Shown piece by piece: positions 45,537-55,330 of a stretch of 64,000 bases of DNA (position 1 is its first letter; each line of letters starts with the position of its first letter). The DNA is taken from assembly GCA_940337035.1 (NCBI GenBank), contig OW679203.1, positions 78,693,061 to 78,757,060 on the forward strand, given 5' to 3'. Below the pieces are notes generated by a model. That model had not been told where the DNA came from. It was given only the letters and a program-made list of their open reading frames with translations, and did no database searches. Made by a program: the position numbers and the translations under genes. The DNA is from Agriotes lineatus (taxonomy: Eukaryota > Arthropoda > Insecta > Coleoptera > Elateridae).

Positions 45537-47855
45537 TCACGGCTTTGTGTCCAGGATTTTTTGTTTTTTCAGCTTCCTAGGACGACCCCTTTTCCTAAGG
45601 GGTACCACTGGTTCAGGAATGTCCTTATTTCCCAGGTGGTATGGTGTTAGATCTGATGCATGGTAGTTTCCTAAGGAAACATCTTGATTCGCACGATGAG
45701 CAATCTCGTAGGTGGTTGGACTAACGACTTTAATTATGACATGTGGCCCATCACGACGTGGTCCCTGTTTTGAAGTAGTTCCTTTGGCTGCATTGCTGAG
45801 TAGATGCGACTTGACCAGCACCAAATCGCCTGCTTCGAATGGCGGAGAATCTCTCCGTGCCTTGTCAGCTTGTCGCCTCCGTAGGTGTTGGACATGCTCA
45901 TTGGACTCACCTGCTTCAGATAGTGTGTCCGTATTCATGCCATGTTCCGCAAAAGGGGTTGCCTCCCCCCCTTGATTAAAGGTACTTTTGTACTTAAAGT
46001 GTAGCTGCTTGAGTCGGGTCCACTCATCAGATGCCAGATTAACTAGTTCATCTTCACGCAGCTGAAGTTCGGTTTTCGATTTTAGATCAACGATCGCACG
46101 TTGTGTTTCAGGGACACTTGAAACAGAATCTACGATTTCTTGCTTCGAGTTCTCTTCTTCGACCACAACTTGGGGCGACTTTGACCCCCCTTCCTCTAGC
46201 ACAATGATGTCCTCTGCGAATTCGAACTCCCTCTTTGGATCATCTGCAAAGCTCCAGGTATACTGGCCGAAGTTGATGACAATCCCAGCGTTTTTCAGGA
46301 AGTCCATGCCTAACAGGGTACGATTATTTTCCAACTTAGGCAGAATCATAAGATCTGTTGATATAGATCTACCTGCAACTTCCAATTGCACCTGAGCTAT
46401 CAATATATCCTCTTCTCTGGCAATTCCATCCGCATAGGCGATCGTAACTCGTGATGGCGAGAAAGGATGATTAACCGATTTTAGATAATCGTACACCCGT
46501 CTTCCTGCAATGCTGGCTTGAGCACCTGAGTCTGCATAGGCGATTCCTTCCCGATCGAGCAATTTAATTGACAGTAGAGGTTTAGTGCACGGATTTGTAA
46601 TGACGCGCGCTTCCATAATAGTTGTGAAATTCAACATGGTAGCGGAATTGGCACTTATTTTACGTTGTTGCTCTGGATTGCAGTTTGGGCAATTGGCACG
46701 CACTGTACCGATGGCTCCACACCCGTAGCATTTAACTGACTGCTGCGCAGGTGAAGTTATTGTCTCGTGCTGATCGTCTCTTGTAAGTTTGCTTTCGCGA
46801 ATTTTGCAGTCGTCAATCGAATGTCCGAAATTTCGACAATAATCGCATCGCGGGCGCTCTTTCCTAGGTTTTGACGCAGCTGGTTGCGGAAACCGAGGAT
46901 ATTCACTTTGCTGAATTTCCTGCAAGGCTTGTTCAGCTTCGCGCGCAAGTTTAAGCAGGTCATCGTAAGTCTCAACGTTTGTTCGCAAAATCCGCTTCCT
47001 AATTCGACGATGTAAAAGACCAAATAGCATATCAATTTGAATTGCTTCACTCGGTACATTTTCTAAGTGAGAAAACATAGCCCTCGCATTACTGACGAAA
47101 ATATCAGTCGATGTTTTGTCGTCCTTCTCATTTGCAAACAATTCTCGATAGATTTGATACGCGGGTTTTCGCGGCCCGAAAGAATTTCTCATTGCTGTTT
47201 CAGCATCTGTCCAATTTGTCACCGAAGATTTGATTCCTTGCCACCAAGTTCCGGCAGGACCTGCAAGCAGCATTGACAAGCCACGCACCGCGTTTTCATC
47301 CGACACGTTTAGACACTCGCGATATGTATTAACAGAGTCAAGGAACGCGGCAATGTCTTCACCCTTGTTCCCCGCAAACCGCGATGTGCATTTCGCGAAA
47401 CTCCCTTTTGATGTGCTAGTTGAAAGTTCTGGCGTAGCAGGTTGCGATCGCAGGATTTGCTGAAACTCTTGTTGAATTTGGCGCAATTGTTCATTGGTCT
47501 GAGCTTGTATTCCACTGAGCCATTGCTGTAGTTGATCTGTAGACATCTGAATTACCGAGGGGCTTGTGGAAGCCATTGCTATTGTTTCCAGATCAGGTGC
47601 TTGTTCAATTTTTGAATCCGCGCTCTGTTTTAATAGCCTCTGGCTTTGACGACGCTTCACGGCATTCACAAAAAATGCGTGCGATGAATTTCTTATAGCC
47701 GAGAAACCACAAAACGATAGCAAGTGTCTTTGTTTCCGCGACGCGGCAGAAAACAGATCTTTGAGACGCGGTTCGACGCCGTCTTCGAAATGTCTTTTAT
47801 TTAAAGACGCGACGCGACGCCGTTGTCGAATGTCTTTCCTTCTGTTTTCGCACAC
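45537..47855 (-). CDS. Gag-protease fused to integrase C-terminal domain, 772 codons
   Basis: One unbroken frame. The natural start may be Met94 (47576), after a basic, leader-like segment. Residues ~160-310 are a Ty3-type gag capsid region (FAGNKGEDIAAFLDSV, then GPAGTWWQGI, IDMLFGLLHRRIR and YDDLLKLAREAEQ). Zinc knuckle 1 is C337-C340-H345-C350. A second, C376-C379-T384-C389, has Thr where His is usual. The aspartic protease has ADSGAQASIAG with catalytic Asp442 and the second motif LLGMDFL (514-520). Residues 615-644 are the normal lead-in to RT, ending EATPFAEHGMNTDT. At residue 645 the frame passes directly into an integrase C-terminal region: AGESNEHVQHLRRRQADKAR, AGDLVLVKSHLLSNA, GPRRDGPHVIIK (GPY/F-like module) and a basic RKRGRPRKLKK tail with an AT-hook-like core. 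The junction lies near 45925. RT, RNase H and the integrase zinc finger and DDE core are gone, yet the frame is kept. Confidence 0.95.
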   Translation of the reverse strand: MCENRRKDIRQRRRVASLNKRHFEDGVEPRLKDLFSAASRKQRHLLSFCGFSAIRNSSHAFFVNAVKRRQSQRLLKQSADSKIEQAPDLETIAMASTSPSVIQMSTDQLQQWLSGIQAQTNEQLRQIQQEFQQILRSQPATPELSTSTSKGSFAKCTSRFAGNKGEDIAAFLDSVNTYRECLNVSDENAVRGLSMLLAGPAGTWWQGIKSSVTNWTDAETAMRNSFGPRKPAYQIYRELFANEKDDKTSTDIFVSNARAMFSHLENVPSEAIQIDMLFGLLHRRIRKRILRTNVETYDDLLKLAREAEQALQEIQQSEYPRFPQPAASKPRKERPRCDYCRNFGHSIDDCKIRESKLTRDDQHETITSPAQQSVKCYGCGAIGTVRANCPNCNPEQQRKISANSATMLNFTTIMEARVITNPCTKPLLSIKLLDREGIAYADSGAQASIAGRRVYDYLKSVNHPFSPSRVTIAYADGIAREEDILIAQVQLEVAGRSISTDLMILPKLENNRTLLGMDFLKNAGIVINFGQYTWSFADDPKREFEFAEDIIVLEEGGSKSPQVVVEEENSKQEIVDSVSSVPETQRAIVDLKSKTELQLREDELVNLASDEWTRLKQLHFKYKSTFNQGGEATPFAEHGMNTDTLSEAGESNEHVQHLRRRQADKARRDSPPFEAGDLVLVKSHLLSNAAKGTTSKQGPRRDGPHVIIKVVSPTTYEIAHRANQDVSLGNYHASDLTPYHLGNKDIPEPVVPLRKRGRPRKLKKQKILDTKP

Positions 47856-48287
47856 TAATTAAAGCGGCTGCAGAAATTTAAATACGCACCGCAGCAAAAC
47901 AATAAGGCTTACCTCGAAGTTGCAAATACTTGATTTTGTATCTGTACAAACCAACTGTGGTGCGAGGTTCCTTGCGTTCCGCTGTGTTTTGGGATGCAGG
48001 TCAACAATGGGCAGTAGTCATTAATTACCGTGGTTGAAACGAAAACCAAAGAAATGCCGACTTGGGGTCCAATATCGTTAGCAGATGTTGAACATTGCGA
48101 AGCGACGCTTTGGTGATCGCTGATAACTTGTACAGAAAACTCATAATTTTCTGTTTTTTCCACACTTTAACTCACGTATTCAGTTTACTGTTCAATGTTT
48201 TGAATATTTCCACATACATACAATACAGTTTATTGTTCTTACTGGATTTAAAAGCGGCTCGTACACTAATTAATTAAATTTTTCGAC
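47856..48287 (-). other. 5' leader of the LTR element
   Basis: About 430 bp between primer binding site and main ORF. An 84-codon open frame (48163-47909) precedes the main ORF without overlap. It has no recognisable domain and may be a chance upstream ORF. Packaging signals would be expected here in a mobile non-autonomous element but cannot be seen directly. Confidence 0.5.
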
Positions 48288-48305
48288 TCCACGTTTGGGC
48301 TGCCA
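48288..48305 (-). promoter_or_regulatory. tRNA primer binding site
   Basis: On the minus strand TGGCAGCCCAAACGTGGA starts 3 bp after the 5' LTR. TGG followed by a GCCC-rich stretch is the complement of a tRNA 3' end. It resembles lysine-tRNA sites (TGGCGCCCAACGTGG) with two extra A residues, but I cannot fix the tRNA. Confidence 0.8.
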
Positions 48306-48308
48306 GAT

Positions 48309-48542
48309 TATAGCGCCTCGCTGACTCTTAAATCACGTATTAAACCACAAATAAAACACCACAACTACTGAACAATCATATAATAACGGATGAATCAAAA
48401 CAATATAATAAATTTGGTAACTAATGAAATGCGTAAGTTTAAAATGCGTGCAAGTCTGTTAACACACGGTCGCTGACTGCCCCAGATTTTAGGGGTGCAG
48501 GTTTCTGCGCAGATCCGGCTTAAAATGACCCCCTGCGCTACA
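48309..48542 (-). repeat. 5' LTR
   Basis: 234 bp partner of 45276-45510. The transcription start and poly(A) signal should lie inside; none was singled out. Followed by the ACTA duplication. Confidence 0.95.
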
Positions 48543-48617
48543 ACTATAATTTTAGTCGCATATTAATTATAGTGTATTTTCTAAGTTTTATTTATGAATT
48601 AAATTCAAATAATACTA

Positions 48618-48803
48618 ACGGGTGTTCATAAACAGTCGTCATCCCAGTAGGTTTTGACTTCAGAAACGTATGTCTATTAAAATTGAGAAAAAATGCGCTA
48701 TGACAGTACTCAATGACGTTTCATTGTGTTGCACGAATTAATCAAAGACATAACATTTTGTTTTTCAAAGCAACTGGGATGACGACTGTTTATGAACACC
48801 CGT
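48618..48803. mobile_element. 186-bp Tc1/mariner-type MITE
   Basis: Perfect 31-bp terminal inverted repeats starting ACGGGTGTTCATAAACAGTC, flanked by TA on both sides (48616-48617, 48804-48805). The interior (about 120 bp) is unique. It carries no coding capacity. The perfect ends point to a young copy. Confidence 0.95.
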
Positions 48804-48939
48804 TATGTAACCGAACTTACATCACTATTTCTCTATTTATCCAAATAAGGTATCAATTCATATTTTTACTTTACAACTATTAAACTCCTTCAATATAATA
48901 TGTAGAAGTATAGAACCATTACAATAATTATATGTAGAT

Positions 48940-49390
48940 AATATTGGAACAAGTCCACCATGTTAGAAACCAGGAATAAGTAGTAGTAACAAGGCAAGGA
49001 ATACTACAAAAGAAGTAAAAAAACGAGTTGAAAAGGCTAAGAATGTCAGGACGTTTGTCATATAATATAATATAGAAAAACAAACGCCTCCGACAAAAAA
49101 ACTATCAGCAGACTAATATTAGCATAGGCTTCTGAAACTAGACCTGATACAACACACACAGAGAGACTAACATTAACTACAGAAATAAATACTTAGGAAA
49201 ATCGTAAATAAAATTATAAAAGACGAAGAGGGTAACGAGAACATTGAAGCTAATAAATGATTGGATAAAAACAGAAATAAGGAGAAATAAAGATGAAAAC
49301 ATGTTGTATAAGTATAGGAAGACCAAAAAGGCAATGGAAAGATAATTTAGGCCTGCTTTAAATAACAGGCAAAGATCAATAACGGAAGTA
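48940..49390 (+). pseudogene. LINE C-terminal fragment
   Basis: Frames give ISRLILA.AETRPDTTHTERL (the YKT..RP.L.Y..ETW region) near 49106-49160, and SIGRPKRQWKDNLGLL near 49314-49360, the terminal G(R)PK(R)W segment. Heavily decayed. Confidence 0.6.
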
Positions 49391-49399
49391 TGAAGAAGA

Positions 49400-50055
49400 A
49401 AAAGTAATTAATACATAAAGGAGCTACTTTCCAATCTTATGTACTTATCTTATTTTTTAATAATGCGATCAGCTGCTTCTGTCCATTTCCACCATGTTAG
49501 ATCTAGTTTTTCGTGGATTTGATATATTTCTTTATTACTACTGGTACTGTTTAAACCTGTTAAATATTAATCTCGTTTTAATATTTCTAAACTATTTATT
49601 TGGTTAATTACTTTAGCTCGAGAATGTGCTGGAGTTGCAAGTCATCATTCTTGGCCAAGATCAGCATTGGGTTGTGTATAGTACTACATAACACTATTCA
49701 GCAAAATATATATACAACGTGTTTACTTTTAGGGTTTTCTTATTACTTTTCACCATGTATCAATTGTGTTTCACTGTTTGTCAAATGCAATTCCCACCAA
49801 TATTGACCCAATACTGACAAGAGGGAAGGGCATTTGAGATAAAGTGAAACACAACTGATACCTGAAGAGCAATCGGAAAACCCTGTAAGTCACCAAATAT
49901 CACTAGCTTATCAAGTATTTGGTAATATATCTTTGCACTAAATTTGCAAAACATTGTATATAAAACGAGTGAGTTCCAGTAATAAATTCAGTATTAGAAT
50001 ACAGCAAATAACGACAAGAGGCTTGGGCAAGATTGTATATACGTTAAACGGCCAT
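49400..50055. other. No gene seen
   Basis: AT-rich. TTTCAC..GTTG segments at 49745-49790 and 49835-49860 are weakly inverted. An ORF of 68 codons at 49600-49806 has no domain. Confidence 0.4.
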
Positions 50056-50072
50056 CACCTAGAGGACGGTAG

Positions 50073-50284
50073 AGTACCTGTATATATAGAGTCCCTGTAT
50101 ATATTACCTTATTATATACATGGACTCTATGTATATAGTAAGAGTAGGGCAAACGATGACATTTAGGGATCCATGAAGCGAAGTTAGTCACAATTTCACA
50201 GTCGACTACATTAATAGAATGAAGGGATTCATCCGGTGAAGTTAGTTACAACTGTTTGCTCTACTCTTACTATATACAGGTACT
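50073..50284. mobile_element. 212-bp palindromic insert with 14-bp flanking direct repeats
   Basis: Ends AGTACCTGTATATA and TATATACAGGTACT are inverted. A second pair (GTAAGAGTAG.GCAAAC and its inverse) lies inside, plus a nested hairpin around GAGTCC. It is flanked by identical 14-bp direct repeats CTAGAGGACGGTAG (50059-50072 and 50285-50298). Removing the insert and one repeat gives a continuous sequence. A 14-bp duplication is too long for known cut-and-paste classes. Confidence 0.75.
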
Positions 50285-50584
50285 CTAGAGGACGGTAGTT
50301 CTGGCCACCTACACAACGCCCGATAAATTAAATCAGTTGAGAATCAGAGCTATTTTACAGATTTCTAACTCTTGTTGATCCAACAGTGTTGCCGGATCGG
50401 AAGATTTAAATACTTTTCTACCTACCTCGTAGGAAATTTGTACATGCAATATGTCCTTGTTATGATTTTACAATTTGACAAGAGCGTCAAATTTATTTGG
50501 TGCATTTTAACTTCAAATTAAACGAATAAATGCATTTTCAGCGCTTTCTACTCACGTTTAATTCATAATGGAATACATACGTAC

Positions 50585-51563
50585 TAGTGATGGGCATAAC
50601 CGGACAATTTTCATAACCGAATTATTTGCATTCGAATCATATTAATGCCCGATTGATTATTTGAATAATCATTCGAATCAATTTTGGCTCTCGATTTGTT
50701 TCGATTAAGTCAGCTGGTTTGCCGGTTGGCCGTTCACCGTCATCTGCATCGGCATCGCAACTTGCAGATAGCAAAGGAACTCAGTTAATCGTTAATTATA
50801 ATAATTGTATAAATGATTTTTATTTGATTTCTAAGGAGTTTAAACCATTGAGAATAGCTATATCAATAGTAATCATAAAGAAATTATAAATATGCGAATA
50901 CAAAGTATCTATTGAATCTATTTTTAGTTCCTAAAATTCTCTAGTAGCCACCCTTCTCTTTGCGCTTGCACATCATACCGGTATATTTTAGAATCCATAA
51001 TTTATCTACGTTCAGCCTTCCGCGGTTCTAAGGACGCACACTTAAAATTGTCAACATCGAAATCCACTTCTTGTCCCGACTGCTCCGTTATTAAAAATTA
51101 AATATAAATATGTTACGATATTGGAAAATGTTATTTCGCTTTCTGTTTATCCCTTATTAGGCATAATCAACTGCGTTTCGAAGCAAAAATTTAGGCCGTT
51201 ATAAATTAATACCAACACAGCTTCGGCAAATCTCATACTCAGCAGAACGTTATCTTTAATAGGAACGGCCCCATAAATTTAACTCGTCGACTGGGAGTCT
51301 CAAATGTCTTAATATCATCAACAAGCAGCCGCGAGCCTCACTTGGGTCAATCAAGTACATACGTAGAAAAGGTTATATGAGTTATGAATGACGTATTATT
51401 TACAGAATTTCGATCACTCGCAGGTCGCTGAGACGCGGCACGTAGTACGTATCAGGATGAGGTTAATTTTTCATCCGAATTCCTTGGAACGATAACCGAG
51501 TTACACAGGTTATTTCAATAACCGGATAACCGGTTATTTTGGATTCGAATAAGCCCATCACGA
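50585..51563. mobile_element. hAT-like non-autonomous DNA transposon, 979 bp
   Basis: Ends TAGTGATGGGC and the inverse of TCGTGATGGGC, with an exact 8-bp target duplication ATACGTAC at 50577-50584 and 51564-51571. Both features are those of the hAT superfamily. Subterminal ATAACCGG repeats occur at both ends, probably transposase binding sites. No transposase ORF. The interior includes a GC-richer unique part. Confidence 0.9.
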
Positions 51564-51714
51564 ATACGTACTATACATTCATACACAATCCTGTCCTCAT
51601 CGATCATATTTATAATAATATATATATATGCAACCCGTTTAGCAGTCGTTACCCATTACTCCATAAGGCTGAACTACTACTCTACTATTTTTGCTCTTTG
51701 GTATTAGTCTCTAT

Positions 51715-51810
51715 AAAGCTCGGTACTGACTTGAGAATTTTTACGCGCACGAACGTGCGTGCGCGTAAGCCGTTCGTGCGCGTAAAATGCTCAAGTCAGT
51801 ACCGAGCTTT
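51715..51810. repeat. Near-perfect hairpin, 96 bp
   Basis: AAAGCTCGGTACTGACTTGA on the left pairs with TCAAGTCAGTACCGAGCTTT on the right. The arms continue into TTTACGCGCACGAACG and its inverse, leaving a loop of about 14 nt. Arms ~41 bp with two or three differences. CTCTA/TAGAG extends the pairing outward. Confidence 0.95.
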
Positions 51811-51819
51811 AGAGTATGC

Positions 51820-52365
51820 TTTCCAAGCCATAATTATTTGGTCTGTGAGACTGAAAACTGCTACAAGAAAAAGTGGAAGTTCCAAGAATTCCCTAATTTT
51901 ATATATTAAATACAGGGTTAGTACTAAAAATATTTCGAGTGCTGCTGACCTCTATTTTAACATTTAACAATAGCACCTACGTAATTTACACGAACAAAAA
52001 GTGTTTAAAAGACGGAGATATCAAGAGTGTTCATCCTATAACTGTAAAACTAATGAAAATACTTATTTATGCGAGGACAATGTAGTTCATTCTTATCTAT
52101 GTTTAGATTTGTGTTTTGTATTCCTAATTAACAAACAATTAACGTAGAAATATAAAAGCATTTTGGATACGTTAATAGTGCAATGATTAGCTTTACATCC
52201 AGTTACGTAAATGCTCAAATTTGCATATTCATACACAGCTCATCGGTTTATAAGCAAGCCTTGCAACAATGTATCGAATTTCGCTCTAATCTAATGAGGA
52301 GTACCGACGCAACAGGATTTTCATGCCATAATTCGATTAAGCCTCGCGTTATTCCAAATTTGAGT
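51820..52365. other. No gene seen
   Basis: AT-rich linker. The 142-codon ORF at 51539-51967 runs through the transposon end and the hairpin and is therefore not a gene. Confidence 0.5.
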
Positions 52366-52369
52366 GGCT

Positions 52370-52870
52370 CCTAACGATCGACAATGAGTCGATATCGGCC
52401 GCGCCTAAGGCGTATTGATTGCCGGGACAATATTACATTATTTTGGCATTATGATGAACATGGCACATGTGTTATCCCTCATCCTGGCGTCCATATTAAT
52501 CATTTGAAAGCCAGTGCGGAGCGTATTAAACTCTTCATAGGCTATTGAACCGAGCGAGCTGTCAATAGCAGAAATGTGCGGGGCGGACGCCTGTAGGAAC
52601 ACAAAAAATGAAGCTTGATGATCTGAAATTATCAATAAATCTTCGTAATAGCTTTATATGGACTTAGCCGAGATCGTTTATTGCGATTACAATGCGACGT
52701 CTCTGGATTTATACAGCGCATTCAACTAATCGGGGACAATTTAGAATTGCCCGCTCTGCTCGTAGTCCCTTTTTAAGCAAATAAAAATTAGAGGACTACA
52801 GGAGCGATAGATCAAGCCGCTTTTTGCAGATGTGGCTGCCACATTTGGAGCCTTCCAACAAAAATTTTAG
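52370..52870. other. GC-richer unique block, possible conserved non-coding DNA
   Basis: Complex, repeat-free sequence with balanced composition and no open frame, standing out from AT-rich flanks. Homopolymers are few. A cross-species alignment is the test. Confidence 0.3.
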
Positions 52871-52874
52871 ATAT

Positions 52875-53655
52875 CTCGTCCGACAGCAAATATCCTGGAA
52901 AACATCAGTTGTTTAAAACCGACTAATTGCAATAATACTACCTCTGCTTGTACATGCATTTACTAATCTTAAACCTTGTGTAATAAGCAAATTTAATTGT
53001 CAGTTATGCAGATGAGTATGGCGCTTAGAATTTTAAAGGCTACTGCAATAATATTTTAAGTCTAAAATGTTTGCTTTCTATAGATGCTACAATGTAATTA
53101 ATATCAGCATTGAAGAGGTTTTGAACTAATAGTGCGATATGGCACAGATATATGCCACTGAATATACCTAGGAATGCAATGTTTTGCATTTGGCATAAAC
53201 TGTCTTAAATACAAATGTGAGTCAAATCTGCGGAAATGCAAGATTTTTTTTTCAGAAATATCTTGACCTTTCGTTGATAATTTATATAAAGTCACAATAT
53301 GGACAAGTTTGTGATAAAGAAAACGAAACGTGAAGATGATTGTGACGACAACGTAGAACAACGCTGGTATAACCTGTCCGCTTTTTGAAAAGAGCGTAAA
53401 TAGTAGACTCATACGTCAAACTGACACCGACAAATCATTTAAAATGCGTGAATAGTATATTACTCTACAATTTGAGAAAAGTTATGTTTTTCTGTACAAG
53501 TATGGCGTGTTTGAGTACGAGCGTCAGCGAGTACTTAAACGGCCATACGAGTTCGGAAAAACCACTTTTCTAAGGTGTTGAGTATGTAAAATATTAAATT
53601 TTTACATATAAGTGACACTAACAGTCAAAACATAACCAAGATGAGCGTAACTCAT
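52875..53655. other. No gene; small GAGTACGAGC hairpin
   Basis: At 53510-53555 GAGTACGAGCGTCAGCGAGT and neighbours form a short stem, preceded by GAAAAGT..TATGGCGTG and followed by its approximate inverse CATACGAG..ACTTTTC. The stem tip resembles 27421-27450. No ORF with a domain. Confidence 0.45.
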
Positions 53656-53661
53656 TCCTAT

Positions 53662-54128
53662 GTAAAGTACGTTTTTTCCTATAAAAATGTTCAAGGTCAA
53701 AGAATTTAGGGTTTATGTTGGCATAACTTGGATTCCTTTAAAAAATATATGTTGGTAAAATTTGTTTTAGTAACTTTTTAGAACTAAAAATTGGTGGGAA
53801 ATTTAAAATCTGGCATTAAAGTTCTATGTACATCAAAAGCTTGCTAATCTTTCGTACATGTCTTCTTCTTGTATGTTAGGATGCAGATCCAAGAGTTCCC
53901 CGGAACACTTCAGAAATACTTGTTTTACATTTAATTTTAAAGGATTCCGTTTTTACACGTATTCAATTTCAAAAAAGAAAAGCTGACAATTTAATTTTAA
54001 ATGTCAAAATGACACAAGTCGTTTACAGAAAAACCTGAAGAAAATAATTTTTCTAATAATTAAAAAAAACAGTTTTGCCAATTTTAGCTTGACCTTGAAA
54101 AATTTTATAGGAAAAAAACGTACTTTAC
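53662..54128. mobile_element. MITE with ~46-bp inverted ends
   Basis: GTAAAGTACGTTTTTTCCTA at the left is matched by its inverse at the right, and pairing continues through TTCAAGGTCAA. Total 467 bp. No coding sequence. Flanking duplication unclear (possibly TA nearby). Confidence 0.8.
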
Positions 54129-54159
54129 TAAAGCACAATAAGCAGCTGCAGTTGATATG

Positions 54160-54336
54160 CGTTTGGCAGTACTGAAGTGTGTTGTTGGTGACACTGTAAG
54201 TCTATGTCAAATTCGAGGTTAGCAGGTTAGGTTTTGCGTCAATCTATGCCAAACTGACGCAAAACCTAACCTACTAACCTCGAATTTGACATAGACTTAC
54301 AGTGTCACCAACATCACACTTCAGTATTGCCAAATG
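54160..54336. repeat. Near-perfect hairpin, arms ~80 bp (family C)
   Basis: Left arm 54160-54241 and right arm 54255-54336 pair with few mismatches, around a 13-nt loop. Includes GGTGACACTGTAAGTCTATG and the GGTTAGCAGGTTAGG block shared with 27630-27690. One of the longest clean stems in the window. Confidence 0.95.
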
Positions 54337-54794
54337 TAAAACGAATCGCCGTTGCTAATGATAAAAGTACCACATCTATTATCGATTTTGAATGAAGAAA
54401 TGTAGTACATTTCCAAATGAAATGCAATAAAATCATTTTGAACCAAGGTATATTGTTACACTTGAGCACGACTATTGTAAGATTGACACTACTTATTAAA
54501 CAATATTGCTATTTGAATCACTTAATCAATTTTAAAATATATTTGTTATTCGCAAATATTTTTTTTTATTTTCCATAATTATCGTAAGCTTCAGAACCTC
54601 TAAACATTTTGCATATTACGATTTATGAGGTTCAAAACTTTAAAATCGAGATTCTGATGAAGGCAAATTATGTATATGCAAAATTTGTATTGGTGTTGAC
54701 GGCATATCCTTGATTAATCCAAATATCGTAGTAATGAGGTATTTAAATTTTGCTGCCTAGCTGGAATAGTTTCTGGGCCACCCGTTTTAGGGCT

Positions 54795-54875
54795 CTGAAA
54801 CTTTTATACAAGTAGAGTTACTATACTATATACAAGTAAAGTGACTATATTAGCCACTGTATATACAAGTAAGTA
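54795..54875 (+). repeat. Short minisatellite, three units
   Basis: TATACAAGTAGAGTTACTAT, TATACAAGTAAAGTGACTAT and TATACAAGTAAGTATA in a row with short spacers. Confidence 0.8.
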
Positions 54876-54879
54876 TAAG

Positions 54880-55325
54880 CTTACTGTGGGAGAAATCGCT
54901 CTGTTAGTGGTTGCTTTGTGAAACAATCTTCATTTATTTATTTTAATGTTGGTTACCTAGTGACATGTAACTAGGTTACATGTATATGTGGAGCAGTAAA
55001 ATACCAATCACATAAAATATAGGTACATATAGAATGAAAGTTAAATATAAATCAGTATTACAGTAATCACCTTATCAAAATCATAAGTAACTATTTACAT
55101 CTCAAAGAAAGTCAGAAGGTGTAGAAATATTAGATATTAGCTAACTAAAGGTAATTAAAACTTATATAGAATAGGTGTACTCCCCTAGCTGTGTTACTTA
55201 GTTGAAACTTTCTACAACCTTTTTAAAAATCTTCGTTAAGATACCTCGCGACAACTTGTGTATTTTCTTAGTTAAAAATCTCCAGAAAAAATTCTAAATG
55301 CATTGATGTAATATCAGCACGCCAG
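54880..55325. other. No gene seen
   Basis: AT-rich. Small inverted pair CATGTAACTAGGTTACATG near 54965. Confidence 0.5.
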
Positions 55326-55330
55326 AAATA

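Larger units (their letters stand above)
45276..48542 (-). mobile_element. Ty3/gypsy-type LTR retrotransposon, internally deleted, otherwise complete
   Basis: Two LTRs (45276-45510 and 48309-48542) in the same orientation frame a 2.8 kb interior. The target duplication is ACTA at 45272-45275 and 48543-48546. The LTRs begin TGTAGCGC and end GCGCTATA on the minus strand, a short inverted pair. A primer binding site and a polypurine tract sit where they should, so the element is transcribed on the minus strand. The interior codes for one ORF with gag, protease and the last domain of integrase. Reverse transcriptase, RNase H and the integrase core are missing. Autonomous relatives are normally 5-7 kb. 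It must depend on an intact relative in trans, if it moves at all. Confidence 0.95.

Noticed and set aside
46757..47059. 100-codon minus ORF and several plus ORFs at 45712-47463
   Set aside because: Shadows of the gag-protease frame.
45276..48542. Endogenous retrovirus with envelope
   Set aside because: No envelope-like ORF between the integrase tail and the 3' LTR; only 26 bp separate the stop from the polypurine/LTR region.
51539..51967. 142-codon ORF
   Set aside because: Runs across the hAT end, the target duplication and a hairpin; no coding pattern.
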